From: Clostridia bacterium
GTDB lineage: Bacteria > Bacillota > Clostridia > Oscillospirales > CAG-272
Reading direction: 5' to 3'
NCBI GenBank assembly: GCA_017462385.1
Contig: JAFTRE010000010.1
Location: forward strand, 62,001 to 126,000
DNA: 64,000 nt
Positions 43,995 through 53,628 of this stretch are shown here, piece after piece. The translations under genes and the position numbers were made by a program. Position 1 is the first letter of the stretch. Every line of letters begins with the position of its first letter. A model generated the notes under the pieces. It made no database searches. It saw only the letters and a list, made by a program, of their open reading frames with translations, and had not been told where the DNA came from.

Positions 43995-44786
43995 TCACAG
44001 TCCAAACAGCCGCCCGGCGTTGTTTCGTGTCAGCCGTGCCATGTCCTCGGGTGTCATATCAAACAGCCCCGCCAATGTTTCGACGGTGTGAATCATGAGC
44101 CCCGAATGATTTAATTTTCCTCGATGGGGATGGGGCGCGAGATAGGGGGCGTCGGTCTCGACAAGCAGCCTGTCGGTCGGTACCGTCGCGGCGACAGCGC
44201 GCACGCGATCGGCGTTTTTAAACGTTACAACACCCGAAAACGAAATATACCAGCCGCGCCTTACCAGCTCTTTCGCCATCTCGGCGCTTCCGCTGTAGCT
44301 GTGAAAAACGCCGCGCACCTCCGGGTGCTCAAGCACCATATCGAAGCAATCGCCATGCGCCTCGCGGTCATGTATAACAACCGGAAGTGAATATTTTTGT
44401 GCCAGCTTCATCTGCTCGCGCAACACATACGCCTGCAATTGCTTGTCGACGGGCTGCCAATAATAATCCAGGCCGATCTCGCCCAGCGCCACTATTTTGT
44501 GTTTTTTTCGCTCGGCGAGCAGTGCGTCAAGGGCTGAAAGCTCGGCTTCAATATCGGCACATTCCTGCGCGTCGGTCGGGTGTATGCCGACAGCGACATA
44601 CATGCCCTCATACTTCGCCGCCGTTTTTATGACCGACTCGGCGTCGGCCATATTTGTGGCGACGTTTATTATGGTTCCGACCTCGCCCGCAAACAGCTCC
44701 GAGAGCAGTGCGTCGGCACCGCCCTCGAACTCATTTTCAAAGCGAGCGTCGTTATAATGTGCGTGTGAATCGAAAAGGCGAAGCAT
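43995..44786 (-). CDS. TatD-family metal-dependent hydrolase
   Basis: 263 aa. FDSHAHYND at the N-terminus supplies the HxH pair; ALGEIGLDYYW (Glu), PVVIHDREAH and GVFHSYSG (His), and VETDAPYLAPHPHRGK (Asp) complete the binuclear site. TatD proteins are 3'-5' DNA exonucleases or deoxyribonucleases. Its ATG follows the metG stop with no gap (TAAATG); metG-tatD adjacency is common in Firmicutes. Confidence 0.95.
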   Translation of the reverse strand: MLRLFDSHAHYNDARFENEFEGGADALLSELFAGEVGTIINVATNMADAESVIKTAAKYEGMYVAVGIHPTDAQECADIEAELSALDALLAERKKHKIVALGEIGLDYYWQPVDKQLQAYVLREQMKLAQKYSLPVVIHDREAHGDCFDMVLEHPEVRGVFHSYSGSAEMAKELVRRGWYISFSGVVTFKNADRVRAVAATVPTDRLLVETDAPYLAPHPHRGKLNHSGLMIHTVETLAGLFDMTPEDMARLTRNNAGRLFGL

Positions 44787-46805
44787 TTATCTGATCCTCT
44801 CGCCGAGCGGTGTGTCGTCGGCAAGGAATACGACTCTTACCTGCTCCTCGCCCGACGCCAGTATCATACCCTGCGACTCAATGCCGCAAAGCTTTGCGGG
44901 CGCGAGGTTTGCAACCATTGCAACGCGTCGGCCGATCAGCTGCTCGGGCTTATAGAATTTGGCGATACCCGAAACTACCTGTCTTTGCTCATATCCCAGA
45001 TCAAGCTGAAGCTTGAGCAGTTTTTTAGCCTTCGGAACAGGCTCGGCGGCAAGCACCTTTGCGGTGCGAAGCTCGACCTTCATAAAGTCATCGATGCCGA
45101 TAACGGCACAGCCCTCCGGCTTTTCGGGCACGGCATCCGCCTTTGCTTTTGCCTCGGCGGCGGCACGTGCGGCTTCAAGCTCGGCGTTCAGCTGTTCCAT
45201 CATCTTTTTCTCGTCAATGCGGGCGAACAGCACCTTGGAGTCGCCTACCGTCTTGCCCGCCTCAAGCTTGCCGAACTCGCCGATAAACTCATCGTACAGC
45301 AGATATCCTGCGTTGGCACGACCGATCTCGTCGGCCGATCTCTTCAACTCGGCCAGCTCATTTTCGGCGTTCAGCTCGCGCAATATTTCCTCGGCGGTAG
45401 CGGGGATAAAGGATGTCAGCAGCACTGCGGCGGTGCGGATAACCTCCAGCAGATTGTAAAGAACTGTACCAAGTCTCTCCTTTTGCGCCTCGTCCTTTGC
45501 CAGCGACCACGGCGTTGTCTCGTCTATATACTTGTTGGCGCGGCGAAGCATGGTAAAGATCGCCTCGACGGCATCCGAAATGTGATAGCCGTCCATGTTC
45601 TCGACAACAGCGTCATACGCCGTCTTGACAGCGGTCTTGAGCTCGTCGTCCAGCGCGGCGGGTGCGGTGGGCGCCTGAATGACACCGCCGAAATATTTTT
45701 TCTGCATGTCCAGCGTGCGCTTGACAAGATTTCCGAGATTGTTTACAAGATCGTTGTTAAATCGAGCGATTACCGACTCGTAGGTAATGCTTCCGTCCGA
45801 GTTGTAGGGCATCTCGGCGAGCGCATAGTGACGGACACCGTCTACAGTGAACAGCTCTGCAAGTCTGTCGGCGTAAATAACATTTCCGCGCGACTTTGAC
45901 ATTTTATCCACGCCGAAATTGAACCACGGGTGACCGAACACCTTCTCGGGCAGAGGAAGTCCGAGCGCCATTAGAATTATCGTCCAGTAAATGGAGTGGA
46001 AGCGGACGATATCCTTGCCTATCATATGCACGTCTGCAGGCCAATATTTTTGGAACAGCTCGGGCTGTACCTCCTTTGCGGGATCATAGCCGAGCGCGGT
46101 TATATAGTTGGACAGCGCGTCGATCCAGACATATATGACGTGCTTGTCGTCAAAGGTAACGGGAACTCCCCACTTAAACGAGGTACGCGAAACGCAAAGA
46201 TCCTGAAGTCCGGGCAACAGGAAGTTGTTCATCATTTCCTTGCGGCGGGACTCGGGCTCGATAAGTCCGGGATTTTTATTGATATAATCGATGAGCTTAT
46301 CCGCGTATTTGGTCAGGCGCAGGAAATACGCCTCCTCCTTTGCACGCTGAACGGGGCGTCCGCAGTCGGGGCACTTGCCGTCAACGACCTGAGTATCGGT
46401 GTAAAAGCTTTCGTCGGGGGTACAGTACCAGCCCTCGTACTCGCTCTTGTAAATGTCACCCTGGTCATACAGCTTTTTGAATATATTCTGAACGGCGGTG
46501 ACGTGATAATCGTCGGTCGTGCGAATAAGCTTGTCGTAAGTGGTGTTCATGAGATCCCAGATGGCGCGGATACTCTCCGAAACACCGTTTGCATATTCCT
46601 GCGGTGTAACTCCTGCGGCGGCGGCGCAGTTTTCGATCTTCTGACCGTGCTCGTCGGTACCCGTGCAGAAAAAGACGTCATAGCCGCGTGCGCGCTTGTA
46701 GCGGGCGACGGCATCCGTCATAATTACCTCGTAGGTGTTGCCGAAATGCGGCTTCTGCGACGCATAGGGGATGGCGGTGGTGATATAAAACTTCTGTTTG
46801 TTCAT
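44787..46805 (-). CDS. metG: methionine--tRNA ligase
   Basis: 672 aa class I synthetase. The HIGH-equivalent is PHFGNTYEV near residue 20, a CPDCGRPV zinc knuckle is in the connective domain, and KMSKSRGN is near residue 300. The C-terminal ~110 residues (IDDFMKVELRTAKVLAAEPV...) form the EMAP/Trbp111-like tRNA-binding domain that mediates dimerisation. First 2 bp after the membrane protein stop, so part of the nagA-DUF975-metG-tatD operon. Confidence 0.97.
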   Translation of the reverse strand: MNKQKFYITTAIPYASQKPHFGNTYEVIMTDAVARYKRARGYDVFFCTGTDEHGQKIENCAAAAGVTPQEYANGVSESIRAIWDLMNTTYDKLIRTTDDYHVTAVQNIFKKLYDQGDIYKSEYEGWYCTPDESFYTDTQVVDGKCPDCGRPVQRAKEEAYFLRLTKYADKLIDYINKNPGLIEPESRRKEMMNNFLLPGLQDLCVSRTSFKWGVPVTFDDKHVIYVWIDALSNYITALGYDPAKEVQPELFQKYWPADVHMIGKDIVRFHSIYWTIILMALGLPLPEKVFGHPWFNFGVDKMSKSRGNVIYADRLAELFTVDGVRHYALAEMPYNSDGSITYESVIARFNNDLVNNLGNLVKRTLDMQKKYFGGVIQAPTAPAALDDELKTAVKTAYDAVVENMDGYHISDAVEAIFTMLRRANKYIDETTPWSLAKDEAQKERLGTVLYNLLEVIRTAAVLLTSFIPATAEEILRELNAENELAELKRSADEIGRANAGYLLYDEFIGEFGKLEAGKTVGDSKVLFARIDEKKMMEQLNAELEAARAAAEAKAKADAVPEKPEGCAVIGIDDFMKVELRTAKVLAAEPVPKAKKLLKLQLDLGYEQRQVVSGIAKFYKPEQLIGRRVAMVANLAPAKLCGIESQGMILASGEEQVRVVFLADDTPLGERIR

Positions 46806-46807
46806 GG

Positions 46808-47587
46808 TTATTTATTTACCCTTTCAAGTGATATGTCTGAAAAAATCATGTATGCCGCGCCAAAGTGCGGTGCGGTGTGTATAATAAACAGCACGCCGAG
46901 CGTCAGGCAGTCCAAAACGAACCAACCCGTGTAGCTCAAAATAAATCCGACTGTACGCCACATTCGTCCGCTCGCCGCGCAAAATGAGCGCACCAGCGCA
47001 CGTCCGAGGCTCATGTCGCCCCGAAAAGCATAGGCGGGCAACAAAAACATGCGCAAGGCAAGTCGTGCCGCGAAAAACAGCCCCGCGACCGCCGCAACTG
47101 TTATTGCCGCGTAAACCGATATTCGCACAGGCAAAAGACTTTGCATTAAGGCAAACTCGGCAACCGTTCGCCATGCGTATACAGCTCCGCCGATGACGCC
47201 GCCCGCCAGTATCGCGGGAGACAGGCACAGCAGCATGATCAGCCATGTGCGCGGCAGATTTTTGTAAGCCGAAAATATCGAGGTAACGTAAACCTCCTCG
47301 CCCCGCGAGAGACGGAAGATCAGACTGTTAATACCGCACACGGCGGGAAGCACGAACAGCACTATCGCCCCTATAAGCGAGGTATCTATCGCGCGGGATA
47401 GATCGGCGTCCGAGTCCACGTCAAGATCAGCCAGTATTACCGCCGCCGAAGCGCCAACATATAGCATCATGCCCAGCAATATGATCAACAGCCACGCCAA
47501 AATGACTTTAAGGCGATATCCCTGCGAATTATATAATTCAAACGCACCCCGCGGCCTCCCGGCGGGCGCATCATAACATGCTTGCAT
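46808..47587 (-). CDS. DUF975-like polytopic membrane protein
   Basis: 259 aa from the ATG at 47587, five bases after GGAGG; a TTG at 47590 is adjacent. About five hydrophobic segments. The order (membrane pair, cytosolic loop FRLSRGEEVYVTSIFSAYK, further helices, RSFCAASGRMWRTVGFILSYTGWFVLDCLTLGVLF) resembles DUF975 proteins of unknown function. Overlaps the end of nagA by 17 bp. Confidence 0.75.
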   Translation of the reverse strand: MQACYDAPAGRPRGAFELYNSQGYRLKVILAWLLIILLGMMLYVGASAAVILADLDVDSDADLSRAIDTSLIGAIVLFVLPAVCGINSLIFRLSRGEEVYVTSIFSAYKNLPRTWLIMLLCLSPAILAGGVIGGAVYAWRTVAEFALMQSLLPVRISVYAAITVAAVAGLFFAARLALRMFLLPAYAFRGDMSLGRALVRSFCAASGRMWRTVGFILSYTGWFVLDCLTLGVLFIIHTAPHFGAAYMIFSDISLERVNK

Positions 47588-48728
47588 CAAGACCTCCGAT
47601 TATTGTTTTTTGTATCTGCCATTCTCCGCCCCTTTGGCGAAGCAGCAGCGCGTCGGCAAATTTGCCGACCTCAAGACTGCCTACCGCACCGTCAATACCG
47701 ACAAGCCGCGCCGGAGTCAGCGTTGCGCACGGCAGTGCCGACTCAAGTGAGAGAGAGCAGAATTTCATTAAATTTTTGAGCGCGTCGAACATATCCAGCG
47801 TACTGCCGCCCAGATGCCCGTCGGCATCCAGAGCCCGTCCGTCGCGAACGCACACCCGCGCACCCGCGATCATATATTCGCCGTCCGGCATACCCGCGCC
47901 GGCCATCGAATCACTAACCAGCGCCAGCCGCTCCGCGCCCTTGCATTTGTACGCAAGGCGAACGACTCCGGGCGAGATATGCATACCGTCGCAGATAAGC
48001 TCGCAATATGACTCACCCTCCAGCGCCGCGCAAACAGCACCTCCCTCGCGATGATGAAGTGGGTTCATAGCGTTGAAAAGATGCGTATACGCCCTCACGC
48101 CGCGCGACTCAGCAAGCTTTGCCTCGGCATAGGTCATTGCCGTATGTCCCGCCGACAGCGTAACACCCCGCTCGACCGCATATGCGGCAAAGCTACCGTC
48201 CCGATCCGTCTCGGGAGCATAGCTGACGTGCAACGGAAGTCCCATGTGTGAAAGCAAGCTGTCAAGCTCGTCCGCACTTGGTGGCACAAGCAGCTCCGCC
48301 GCCTGCACACCGCGCTTTGAGGGGTTGAGATACCGCCCCTCAAGGTGCAGTCCCATGAGTCGTGCGCCCGCCCCCGCGCTATGTGCCCCGATGCGCTCCG
48401 CCGCCGCTGTCCAATCCGAAAGCGTGGCGCTGGCAAGCGTTGGCACAACGGTCGTCACACCGCACCCAAGATAAGACACCTTCATTTTTTGTATTTCGGA
48501 ACCCTCGGCATCGCAGAAATCATGCCCCGCGCGGCCGTGGGTGTGAATATCGACAAGCCCGGGGACAAGATATCCGCCGTCGGCGTCAAGTATGGCATCA
48601 TATTCAAGCGCCGCGTCGCCGCCAAGCTCGATCGCGGCAATGCGCTCGCCCGCGCACAGCATATTGCCGCGCACAAAGGCGCGGTCGGCGCTGTCATATA
48701 TCAGCGCGTTTTTTACCAGCAGACGCAT
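47571..48728 (-). CDS. nagA: N-acetylglucosamine-6-phosphate deacetylase
   Basis: 385 aa from the ATG at 48728 (GGAGGGG upstream); the longer open frame is non-coding. Amidohydrolase: DIHTHGRAGHDF (HxH), LHLEGRYLNPSKRG (metal Glu), SAGHT, HLFNAM and LVSDSMAGAG (catalytic Asp). It removes acetate from GlcNAc-6-P, feeding amino sugars into glycolysis or wall synthesis. NagB is not in the window. Confidence 0.93.
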   Translation of the reverse strand: MRLLVKNALIYDSADRAFVRGNMLCAGERIAAIELGGDAALEYDAILDADGGYLVPGLVDIHTHGRAGHDFCDAEGSEIQKMKVSYLGCGVTTVVPTLASATLSDWTAAAERIGAHSAGAGARLMGLHLEGRYLNPSKRGVQAAELLVPPSADELDSLLSHMGLPLHVSYAPETDRDGSFAAYAVERGVTLSAGHTAMTYAEAKLAESRGVRAYTHLFNAMNPLHHREGGAVCAALEGESYCELICDGMHISPGVVRLAYKCKGAERLALVSDSMAGAGMPDGEYMIAGARVCVRDGRALDADGHLGGSTLDMFDALKNLMKFCSLSLESALPCATLTPARLVGIDGAVGSLEVGKFADALLLRQRGGEWQIQKTIIGGLDASML

Positions 48729-48779
48729 TTGCCCCTCCTCAAAGTCGCATTTCCTCAACATATACTTATCTAATTTAAT

Positions 48780-48808
48780 ATTATAACACATCAGCCAAAT
48801 CATTACAA
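48780..48808 (-). promoter_or_regulatory. promoter of the nagA-metG-tatD operon
   Basis: Minus-strand TTGTAA (48808-48803), 17-bp spacer, TATAAT (48785-48780). The rest of the gap to 48982 shows no gene or strong structure. Confidence 0.65.
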
Positions 48809-48982
48809 GACCAAAAAGCAAATTTAAGCACATAAAAAGACCGCGGACACACCGCAGCCCTACATTCGTCATCTCGCACAAAATCACGCCGACAAATTTA
48901 TCCATCTCGTATAAAACAATCGGCCGTGTTTTATAACGCCTCCGACGGTCAATAATAACAAAAAAACCTCGGAGATAACTGT

Positions 48983-49408
48983 ATGTCACACAACAAACAC
49001 CGCTCCCTTTTCGCAATATACACGCTGATATTCGCCATCGGCGCCGTCGGATATTACCTGCTCGAGCTGCTCTGGCGTGGCCGCTCCCACATTTCAATGG
49101 CGCTGTGCGGCGGCGTATGTCTGTGCTCTGTCTGCGCCGCAAACACCGCCCTCTCACACAAGCCTATCTATGTACGCTCCGCCGTCGGCGCACTGATAAT
49201 AACCGCCATCGAATTTGTTTTCGGATGTGTGCTCAATCTGGCGTGGGGACTCGGCGTATGGGACTATTCCTCGCAGCCCTTAAATCTCGCAGGGCAGATA
49301 TGCCCGCTTTACAGCCTGCTGTGGTATATGCTGTGCATCCCCATCTGTGCACTCCACCGCCTCATATTGCGTTTGCGACAGCCCGCAAAAGTAAATATTT
49401 TACCGTAA
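48983..49408 (+). CDS. CmpB-like putative ABC transporter permease protein
   Basis: 141 aa with four hydrophobic helices. The segment VFGCVLNLAWGLGVWDYSSQ then PLNLAGQICPLYSLLWYML carries the WDYS..P.NL.GQIC...S..W motif of the PF06541 family (putative ABC-transporter permease, function unproven). GGAGATAA ribosome binding site. Confidence 0.82.
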   Translation: MSHNKHRSLFAIYTLIFAIGAVGYYLLELLWRGRSHISMALCGGVCLCSVCAANTALSHKPIYVRSAVGALIITAIEFVFGCVLNLAWGLGVWDYSSQPLNLAGQICPLYSLLWYMLCIPICALHRLILRLRQPAKVNILP

Positions 49409-49412
49409 GCTA

Positions 49413-49441
49413 TTGAATTCGGTGCGGCGTTGTGATATAAT
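49413..49441 (+). promoter_or_regulatory. promoter of the exonuclease gene
   Basis: TTGAAT, 17-bp spacer, TATAAT at 49436-49441. Confidence 0.75.
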
Positions 49442-49482
49442 AAAATGAATGTGTTTATTTTATTGAACGTTGGAGGCTTGAT

Positions 49483-50565
49483 TTGAAAACCGCACTGAAA
49501 CTGCGTTCAGGCGCCGTTATCCACGATATTTCCAAAAAAGAAGCGGAGTCACGCGATTATCTTACCCGCAGCGTCCTGACGCAGATGCATCTGCTCCCGG
49601 GCGCCGATCCCGTGGCTTTCGGCAACAATGAGGACGGCAGCCTGATCTATTATTACGACCCCGGCAAGGTGGTTGAGGCGCCGCCCGAGCTTTGGTATTA
49701 TCCCGACGCCCGCACGGAGGAGGTAACGCTGGAAAGCGGCACTGTTATCCCCCGCATGAACATCAAACGCGCCGCCGCTTGTAATTTTTATACCCAAGAG
49801 CGTCTGACACAGATGCATTACGACGTCATCGAGGAGCCCGTCGCATATACCTACAAAAAAGACAAGAGCATAGTCTATTTTTACGACAAAAAAACAGCGA
49901 TACGTCAGCCGCTGATGTGCGTCCGGTGCGGCAAAAACGTGCGCTACCGCAAAAAGCTTTGCGAAGAGTGCTACCGTGCCGAAATGGCGATACTTCGCAT
50001 CGAGGGCGACAAATACCGCAACGCCGAATATAATATGGACCGCTCTCGCGTACTGTTTTTCGACCTCGAGCTGACAGGCTTTTACGATCACGACGAGATC
50101 ATTTCCATAAGTATTCTCAACGGTCACGGCGAGCTGATAATGGACACTCTCGTTCGCCCCGTGCACACGAAAAAGTGGAAAAAGACCGAAAAAATTCACG
50201 GCATCACACCCGAAATGACAGCCGATGCGCCAACGCTTGTCGAGCTTACCCCCCGAATCAAGCAAATTTTTGAAAATGCCGACGCCCTGATCGCTTACGG
50301 CGTTTCAACCGACTACAGTCATATCAAATACATCTATGAGACCGAGGCAGAGCGGAAAGCGCTTCACGACAAGGTGCGTTGCTGTGCAAATGAATTTGTG
50401 CGCTATGCTCACGAATGCCGCCCCGACGTCGAGCACGCAAGCCTGACCGACGCCATGAAATGTCTTGAAATAGAATGGGACGGCACGGCGCACACCTCCA
50501 TCGCCGACACCATCGCCTGCCGCCATGTCTGGGACAGGCTGTTCCCCAATTATTATAAAAACTGA
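49483..50565 (+). CDS. DEDDh exonuclease with duplicated N-terminal module
   Basis: 360 aa with a TTG start at 49483 fixed by GGAGG at 49472-49476. Residues about 1-70 and 75-140 are two copies of one module (LRSGAVIHDI...LTQMH...PVAF...LIYYYD and LESGTVIPRM...LTQMH...PVAY...IVYFYD). A zinc ribbon follows (CVRCGK ... CEECYR, about 147-168). Residues about 185-355 are a DnaQ-like 3'-5' exonuclease: FFDLELTG, KIHGIT, YGVSTDYSH and AHTSIADTIA, the four acidic/His positions in order. Probably acts on nucleic acid; the module duplication is unfamiliar to me. Confidence 0.82.
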   Translation: MKTALKLRSGAVIHDISKKEAESRDYLTRSVLTQMHLLPGADPVAFGNNEDGSLIYYYDPGKVVEAPPELWYYPDARTEEVTLESGTVIPRMNIKRAAACNFYTQERLTQMHYDVIEEPVAYTYKKDKSIVYFYDKKTAIRQPLMCVRCGKNVRYRKKLCEECYRAEMAILRIEGDKYRNAEYNMDRSRVLFFDLELTGFYDHDEIISISILNGHGELIMDTLVRPVHTKKWKKTEKIHGITPEMTADAPTLVELTPRIKQIFENADALIAYGVSTDYSHIKYIYETEAERKALHDKVRCCANEFVRYAHECRPDVEHASLTDAMKCLEIEWDGTAHTSIADTIACRHVWDRLFPNYYKN

Positions 50566-50567
50566 CT

Positions 50568-51932
50568 ATGAATTTTATATACGTTCACACGCATGACAGC
50601 GGCAGAGAGATGCAGCCCTACGGTGCCGCGGCGAACAACCCCGGTCTGATGCGGCTGGCGAGAGAGAGCTTTATGTTCCGTAACGCTCACTGCGCCGCCC
50701 CCACCTGCTCGCCCAGCCGCGCCGCCATGCTTTCTGGCATGACAGCGCATGAGTCCGGCATGCTGGGGCTGGCACACCGCGGCTTCAAGATGAACGATTA
50801 TTCCCGGCACCTCGCTCCCTATCTGAGCCGAAACGGCTATCACACCGCGCTTATCGGCGTTCAGCACGAGGCAAGAAAGGGCGCCTTGATCGGCTATGAC
50901 GAGGATATGTCCGACCATGTTGCTAAGGGCAAACCCGCCGAGTATTCGGACGAAAAGTCACTCGGGTTGGCGTGCGACTTTCTGCGCCGCCGAAAAAGCG
51001 AGCAAAAACCGTTTTTCCTGTCCTTCGGTCTGCGCTCGACGCACCGAGTCTACGCCGACACCGATCACGACATAGACGATTTCGTACGTCCTCCCTTTCC
51101 CATAGTCGACACCACCGAGACGCGGCACGACTACGCAAACTATCTTCGTACGCTGGAAACCGCCGACAAATGCGTCGCGGGTCTGCTTGGGGAGCTTGAC
51201 GCGCTCGGGCTGCGTGAGGACACCGCCGTCATGTTCACCACCGACCACGGTCTGGCACTGCCAGGCATGAAATCGACGCTTTACGACACCGGAACGGGCG
51301 TTGCGCTCATGATAAGTCTGCCCGGCAAGGCGCACGGATGCACCGACGCGCTGGTGTCTCACATAGATGTTTTCCCCACCGTTTGCGATATTCTCGGTGT
51401 GCCCCGCCCCGCGTGGATACAGGGAAAGTCCCTGCTCCCCATCATGAACGGTGAGGTCGACGAGATAAACGACTATGTTTTCAGCGAAATAACATATCAC
51501 GCCACTTATGAGCCGACCCGCTGTGTACGCAGCAAGACGGCAAAGCTGATACGTTATTTTGACACCGATCTTTCCCCTCGTTTCCCCAACATCGACCGCT
51601 CGTCGGCAAAGGACGCATATCTTACCTCTCGCCTGCCGCACAAGGGGCATATTCGCGAGCAGCTTTATGACCTTGTCGCAGACCCATGCGAGCGCATAAA
51701 TCTGGTTAACGATCCCGGCTACGCCGACGTTTACGCCGAGCTCTCGGCGGTGCTTGAAGCGCACATGAAAGAGACTGACGATCCTCTGCTTTACGGTCAG
51801 GTCGCTCTTGCAGACGGCTGGGTAATGAACAGAACCTTTGATCTCGACCCCGACGATCCTACATATAATAATAAGGGTGAGCAGGCAAGGGCGTTCAAAA
51901 AAACGCCGACCGCCGATACCCCCAAATCATAA
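50568..51932 (+). CDS. sulfatase (formylglycine type), short form
   Basis: 454 aa, no signal peptide. N-terminus IYVHTHDSGREMQPYG (HDSGR type), PTCSPSRAAMLSG with the formylglycine Cys (about 47), TTDHGLALPG second metal site, and QLYDLVADPCERINLV near the C-terminus, all typical of the heparan N-sulfatase-like branch. Starts 2 bp after the exonuclease stop, without a clear ribosome binding site. Confidence 0.9.
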   Translation: MNFIYVHTHDSGREMQPYGAAANNPGLMRLARESFMFRNAHCAAPTCSPSRAAMLSGMTAHESGMLGLAHRGFKMNDYSRHLAPYLSRNGYHTALIGVQHEARKGALIGYDEDMSDHVAKGKPAEYSDEKSLGLACDFLRRRKSEQKPFFLSFGLRSTHRVYADTDHDIDDFVRPPFPIVDTTETRHDYANYLRTLETADKCVAGLLGELDALGLREDTAVMFTTDHGLALPGMKSTLYDTGTGVALMISLPGKAHGCTDALVSHIDVFPTVCDILGVPRPAWIQGKSLLPIMNGEVDEINDYVFSEITYHATYEPTRCVRSKTAKLIRYFDTDLSPRFPNIDRSSAKDAYLTSRLPHKGHIREQLYDLVADPCERINLVNDPGYADVYAELSAVLEAHMKETDDPLLYGQVALADGWVMNRTFDLDPDDPTYNNKGEQARAFKKTPTADTPKS

Positions 51933-51947
51933 TATGAGGTAGCTATT

Positions 51948-52232
51948 ATGGGACTTTTCGGACTTGACAGACCCGCCAAGCGTCACGACGATCTCGAGCT
52001 TCTGACCACAGTTTACGATAACGAGCAGCTGGCAGTGCTTCGCAGTATTCTCGACGACGGCGGAATACCCTATATGACAAAAGAGCGCGGCTCGGGCAGC
52101 TCGGTCAAGATAATCATGGGCTTTTCCATGTACGGCACCGACATTTTCGTCAAGCGCGAACAGCTCGACGAGGCGCGCGCTTTGCTGGAAGCAACAGCCG
52201 CATCCGACAATGACGAGCAGGATCAAACTTAA
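51948..52232 (+). CDS. DUF2007-family small protein
   Basis: 94 aa. The DUF2007 pattern (LELLTTVYDNEQLAVLRSIL, GIPYMTKERG, DIFVKREQLDEARALLE) is called putative signal-transducing protein in databases; no activity is known. GAGGTAG ribosome binding site, 15 bp after the sulfatase. Confidence 0.85.
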   Translation: MGLFGLDRPAKRHDDLELLTTVYDNEQLAVLRSILDDGGIPYMTKERGSGSSVKIIMGFSMYGTDIFVKREQLDEARALLEATAASDNDEQDQT

Positions 52233-52288
52233 AAACACCCGAAAGGAATGGGGAAAAGCTCGCGTGAGTCTTTCCCCTATACTTAATT

Positions 52289-53467
52289 ATGAAAGAGATA
52301 ATTTTGTGCAAATACGGCGAGATCGTCCTAAAGGGCGCAAATCGCGGCTATTTCGAGGACATGCTGTGCAAGACCCTGCGCCGCAGAGCCGCGCATTTTG
52401 GCAATTTCGAGGTCAGTCGCTCGCAAAGCACTATTTACATTGAACCCAAAGACGATTTTGCAGATATCGACGGCATGTTTGCGGCGGCAAGCCGTGTTTT
52501 CGGCATTATTGCGCTCAACCGCGCGGCGGTCTGCGAAAAAAACATGGACGCCATCCGCGACACCGCCAAAGAGTATATCCCGCAATTTCTCGAGGGCAAA
52601 CGCACCTTTAAGGTAGAGGGCAAGCGCTCGGACAAGCGCTTTCCGCTGGACTCCATGCAGCTTGCGCGCGAGATAGGCGGCGCGATACTGTCGGTCTGCC
52701 CACGCATCAAGGTCGATGTCCACAACCCCGAGGTCACCGTCCGCGTTGAGATACGCGAGGCGGGCGCTTATGTCCATGCGGGACAGTGCGCGGGCGCGGG
52801 CGGGCTTCCAATCGGAAGCGCGGGCAACGGCCTGCTGCTGCTGTCGGGCGGTATCGATTCGCCCGTTGCGGGCTGGATGATGGCAAAGCGCGGCGTTCGC
52901 CTTGAAGCCATACATTTTGAGTCTTTCCCCTACACCAGCGAGCGTGCGCGCCAAAAGGTGCTTGACCTTGCTTCTATCGTCGCGGGCTGGGTGGGCGACA
53001 TAAATGTTCACATCGTGTCACTGACGCACATCCAGGAGGAGCTGGCGAAAAACTGCACCGAGGATTATTTCACGCTTCTGCTCCGCCGTTACATGATGAC
53101 CATAGCAAACCGTATTGCAAAAGAGCGCAACTGCGGCGCGCTGATAACGGGTGAGAGCCTGGGTCAGGTGGCAAGTCAGACCATGCAGGCGATCAGCGTC
53201 ACCGACGCGGTCACAGACATGCCCGTATTCCGTCCCTGCATAGGACTTGACAAGGAGGAGATAATCCGCCTGTCGCGCAAGGTCGGCACATTCGAGACCT
53301 CCATACTGCCCTTTGAGGACTGCTGTACCGTCTTTACGCCCCGCCACCCTAAGACGCGCCCCGAAATGGAAAAGGTCATCGCCGAGGAGCAAAAGGTGGA
53401 CTTCGAGGCACTCGTCGAGGAGGCCATCGGCACGATCAATACCGTCAGGATCATGGCGGAATATTAA
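52289..53467 (+). CDS. thiI: tRNA 4-thiouridine synthase ThiI
   Basis: 392 aa: NFLD/THUMP N-terminal domains (KYGEIVLKGANRGYFEDML) then a PP-loop ATPase with LLLLSGGIDSPVAGWMMAKRG. The sulfur-relay Cys-containing CCTVFTPRHPKT is present; no rhodanese domain, as is usual in Firmicutes. It thiolates U8 of tRNA and may serve thiamine synthesis. No close ribosome binding site: AAAGGAATG lies at 52242-52250, followed by a stem GGGGAAA/TTTCCCC (52250-52277) that could bring it near the ATG. Confidence 0.95.
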   Translation: MKEIILCKYGEIVLKGANRGYFEDMLCKTLRRRAAHFGNFEVSRSQSTIYIEPKDDFADIDGMFAAASRVFGIIALNRAAVCEKNMDAIRDTAKEYIPQFLEGKRTFKVEGKRSDKRFPLDSMQLAREIGGAILSVCPRIKVDVHNPEVTVRVEIREAGAYVHAGQCAGAGGLPIGSAGNGLLLLSGGIDSPVAGWMMAKRGVRLEAIHFESFPYTSERARQKVLDLASIVAGWVGDINVHIVSLTHIQEELAKNCTEDYFTLLLRRYMMTIANRIAKERNCGALITGESLGQVASQTMQAISVTDAVTDMPVFRPCIGLDKEEIIRLSRKVGTFETSILPFEDCCTVFTPRHPKTRPEMEKVIAEEQKVDFEALVEEAIGTINTVRIMAEY

Positions 53468-53484
53468 AAATTTTTGATTACATC

Positions 53485-53512
53485 GTAGGGGAGGGGCTTG
53501 CCCCTCCCCTAC
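53485..53512. repeat. GTAGGGG palindrome after thiI
   Basis: GTAGGGGAGGGGC-TT-GCCCCTCCCCTAC, a 13-bp GC stem. No U-run. It shares its GTAGGGG end with the nested palindrome at 6587-6640. It could end the thiI transcript or be a dispersed palindromic unit. Confidence 0.7.
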
Positions 53513-53586
53513 AACTAAATAATAACGTTTGCTATTCCACATGACGCCGTGATCTCGTTCAGAAAATAAAATATCTTCTCCCCCTA

Positions 53587-53615
53587 TTGACAAATTCCTC
53601 ATAATATGCTATACT
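53587..53615 (+). promoter_or_regulatory. promoter of the dap operon
   Basis: TTGACA, 17-bp spacer, TATACT at 53610-53615, about 14 bp before the riboswitch. Confidence 0.9.
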
Positions 53616-53628
53616 ACCTCCATCAAAT

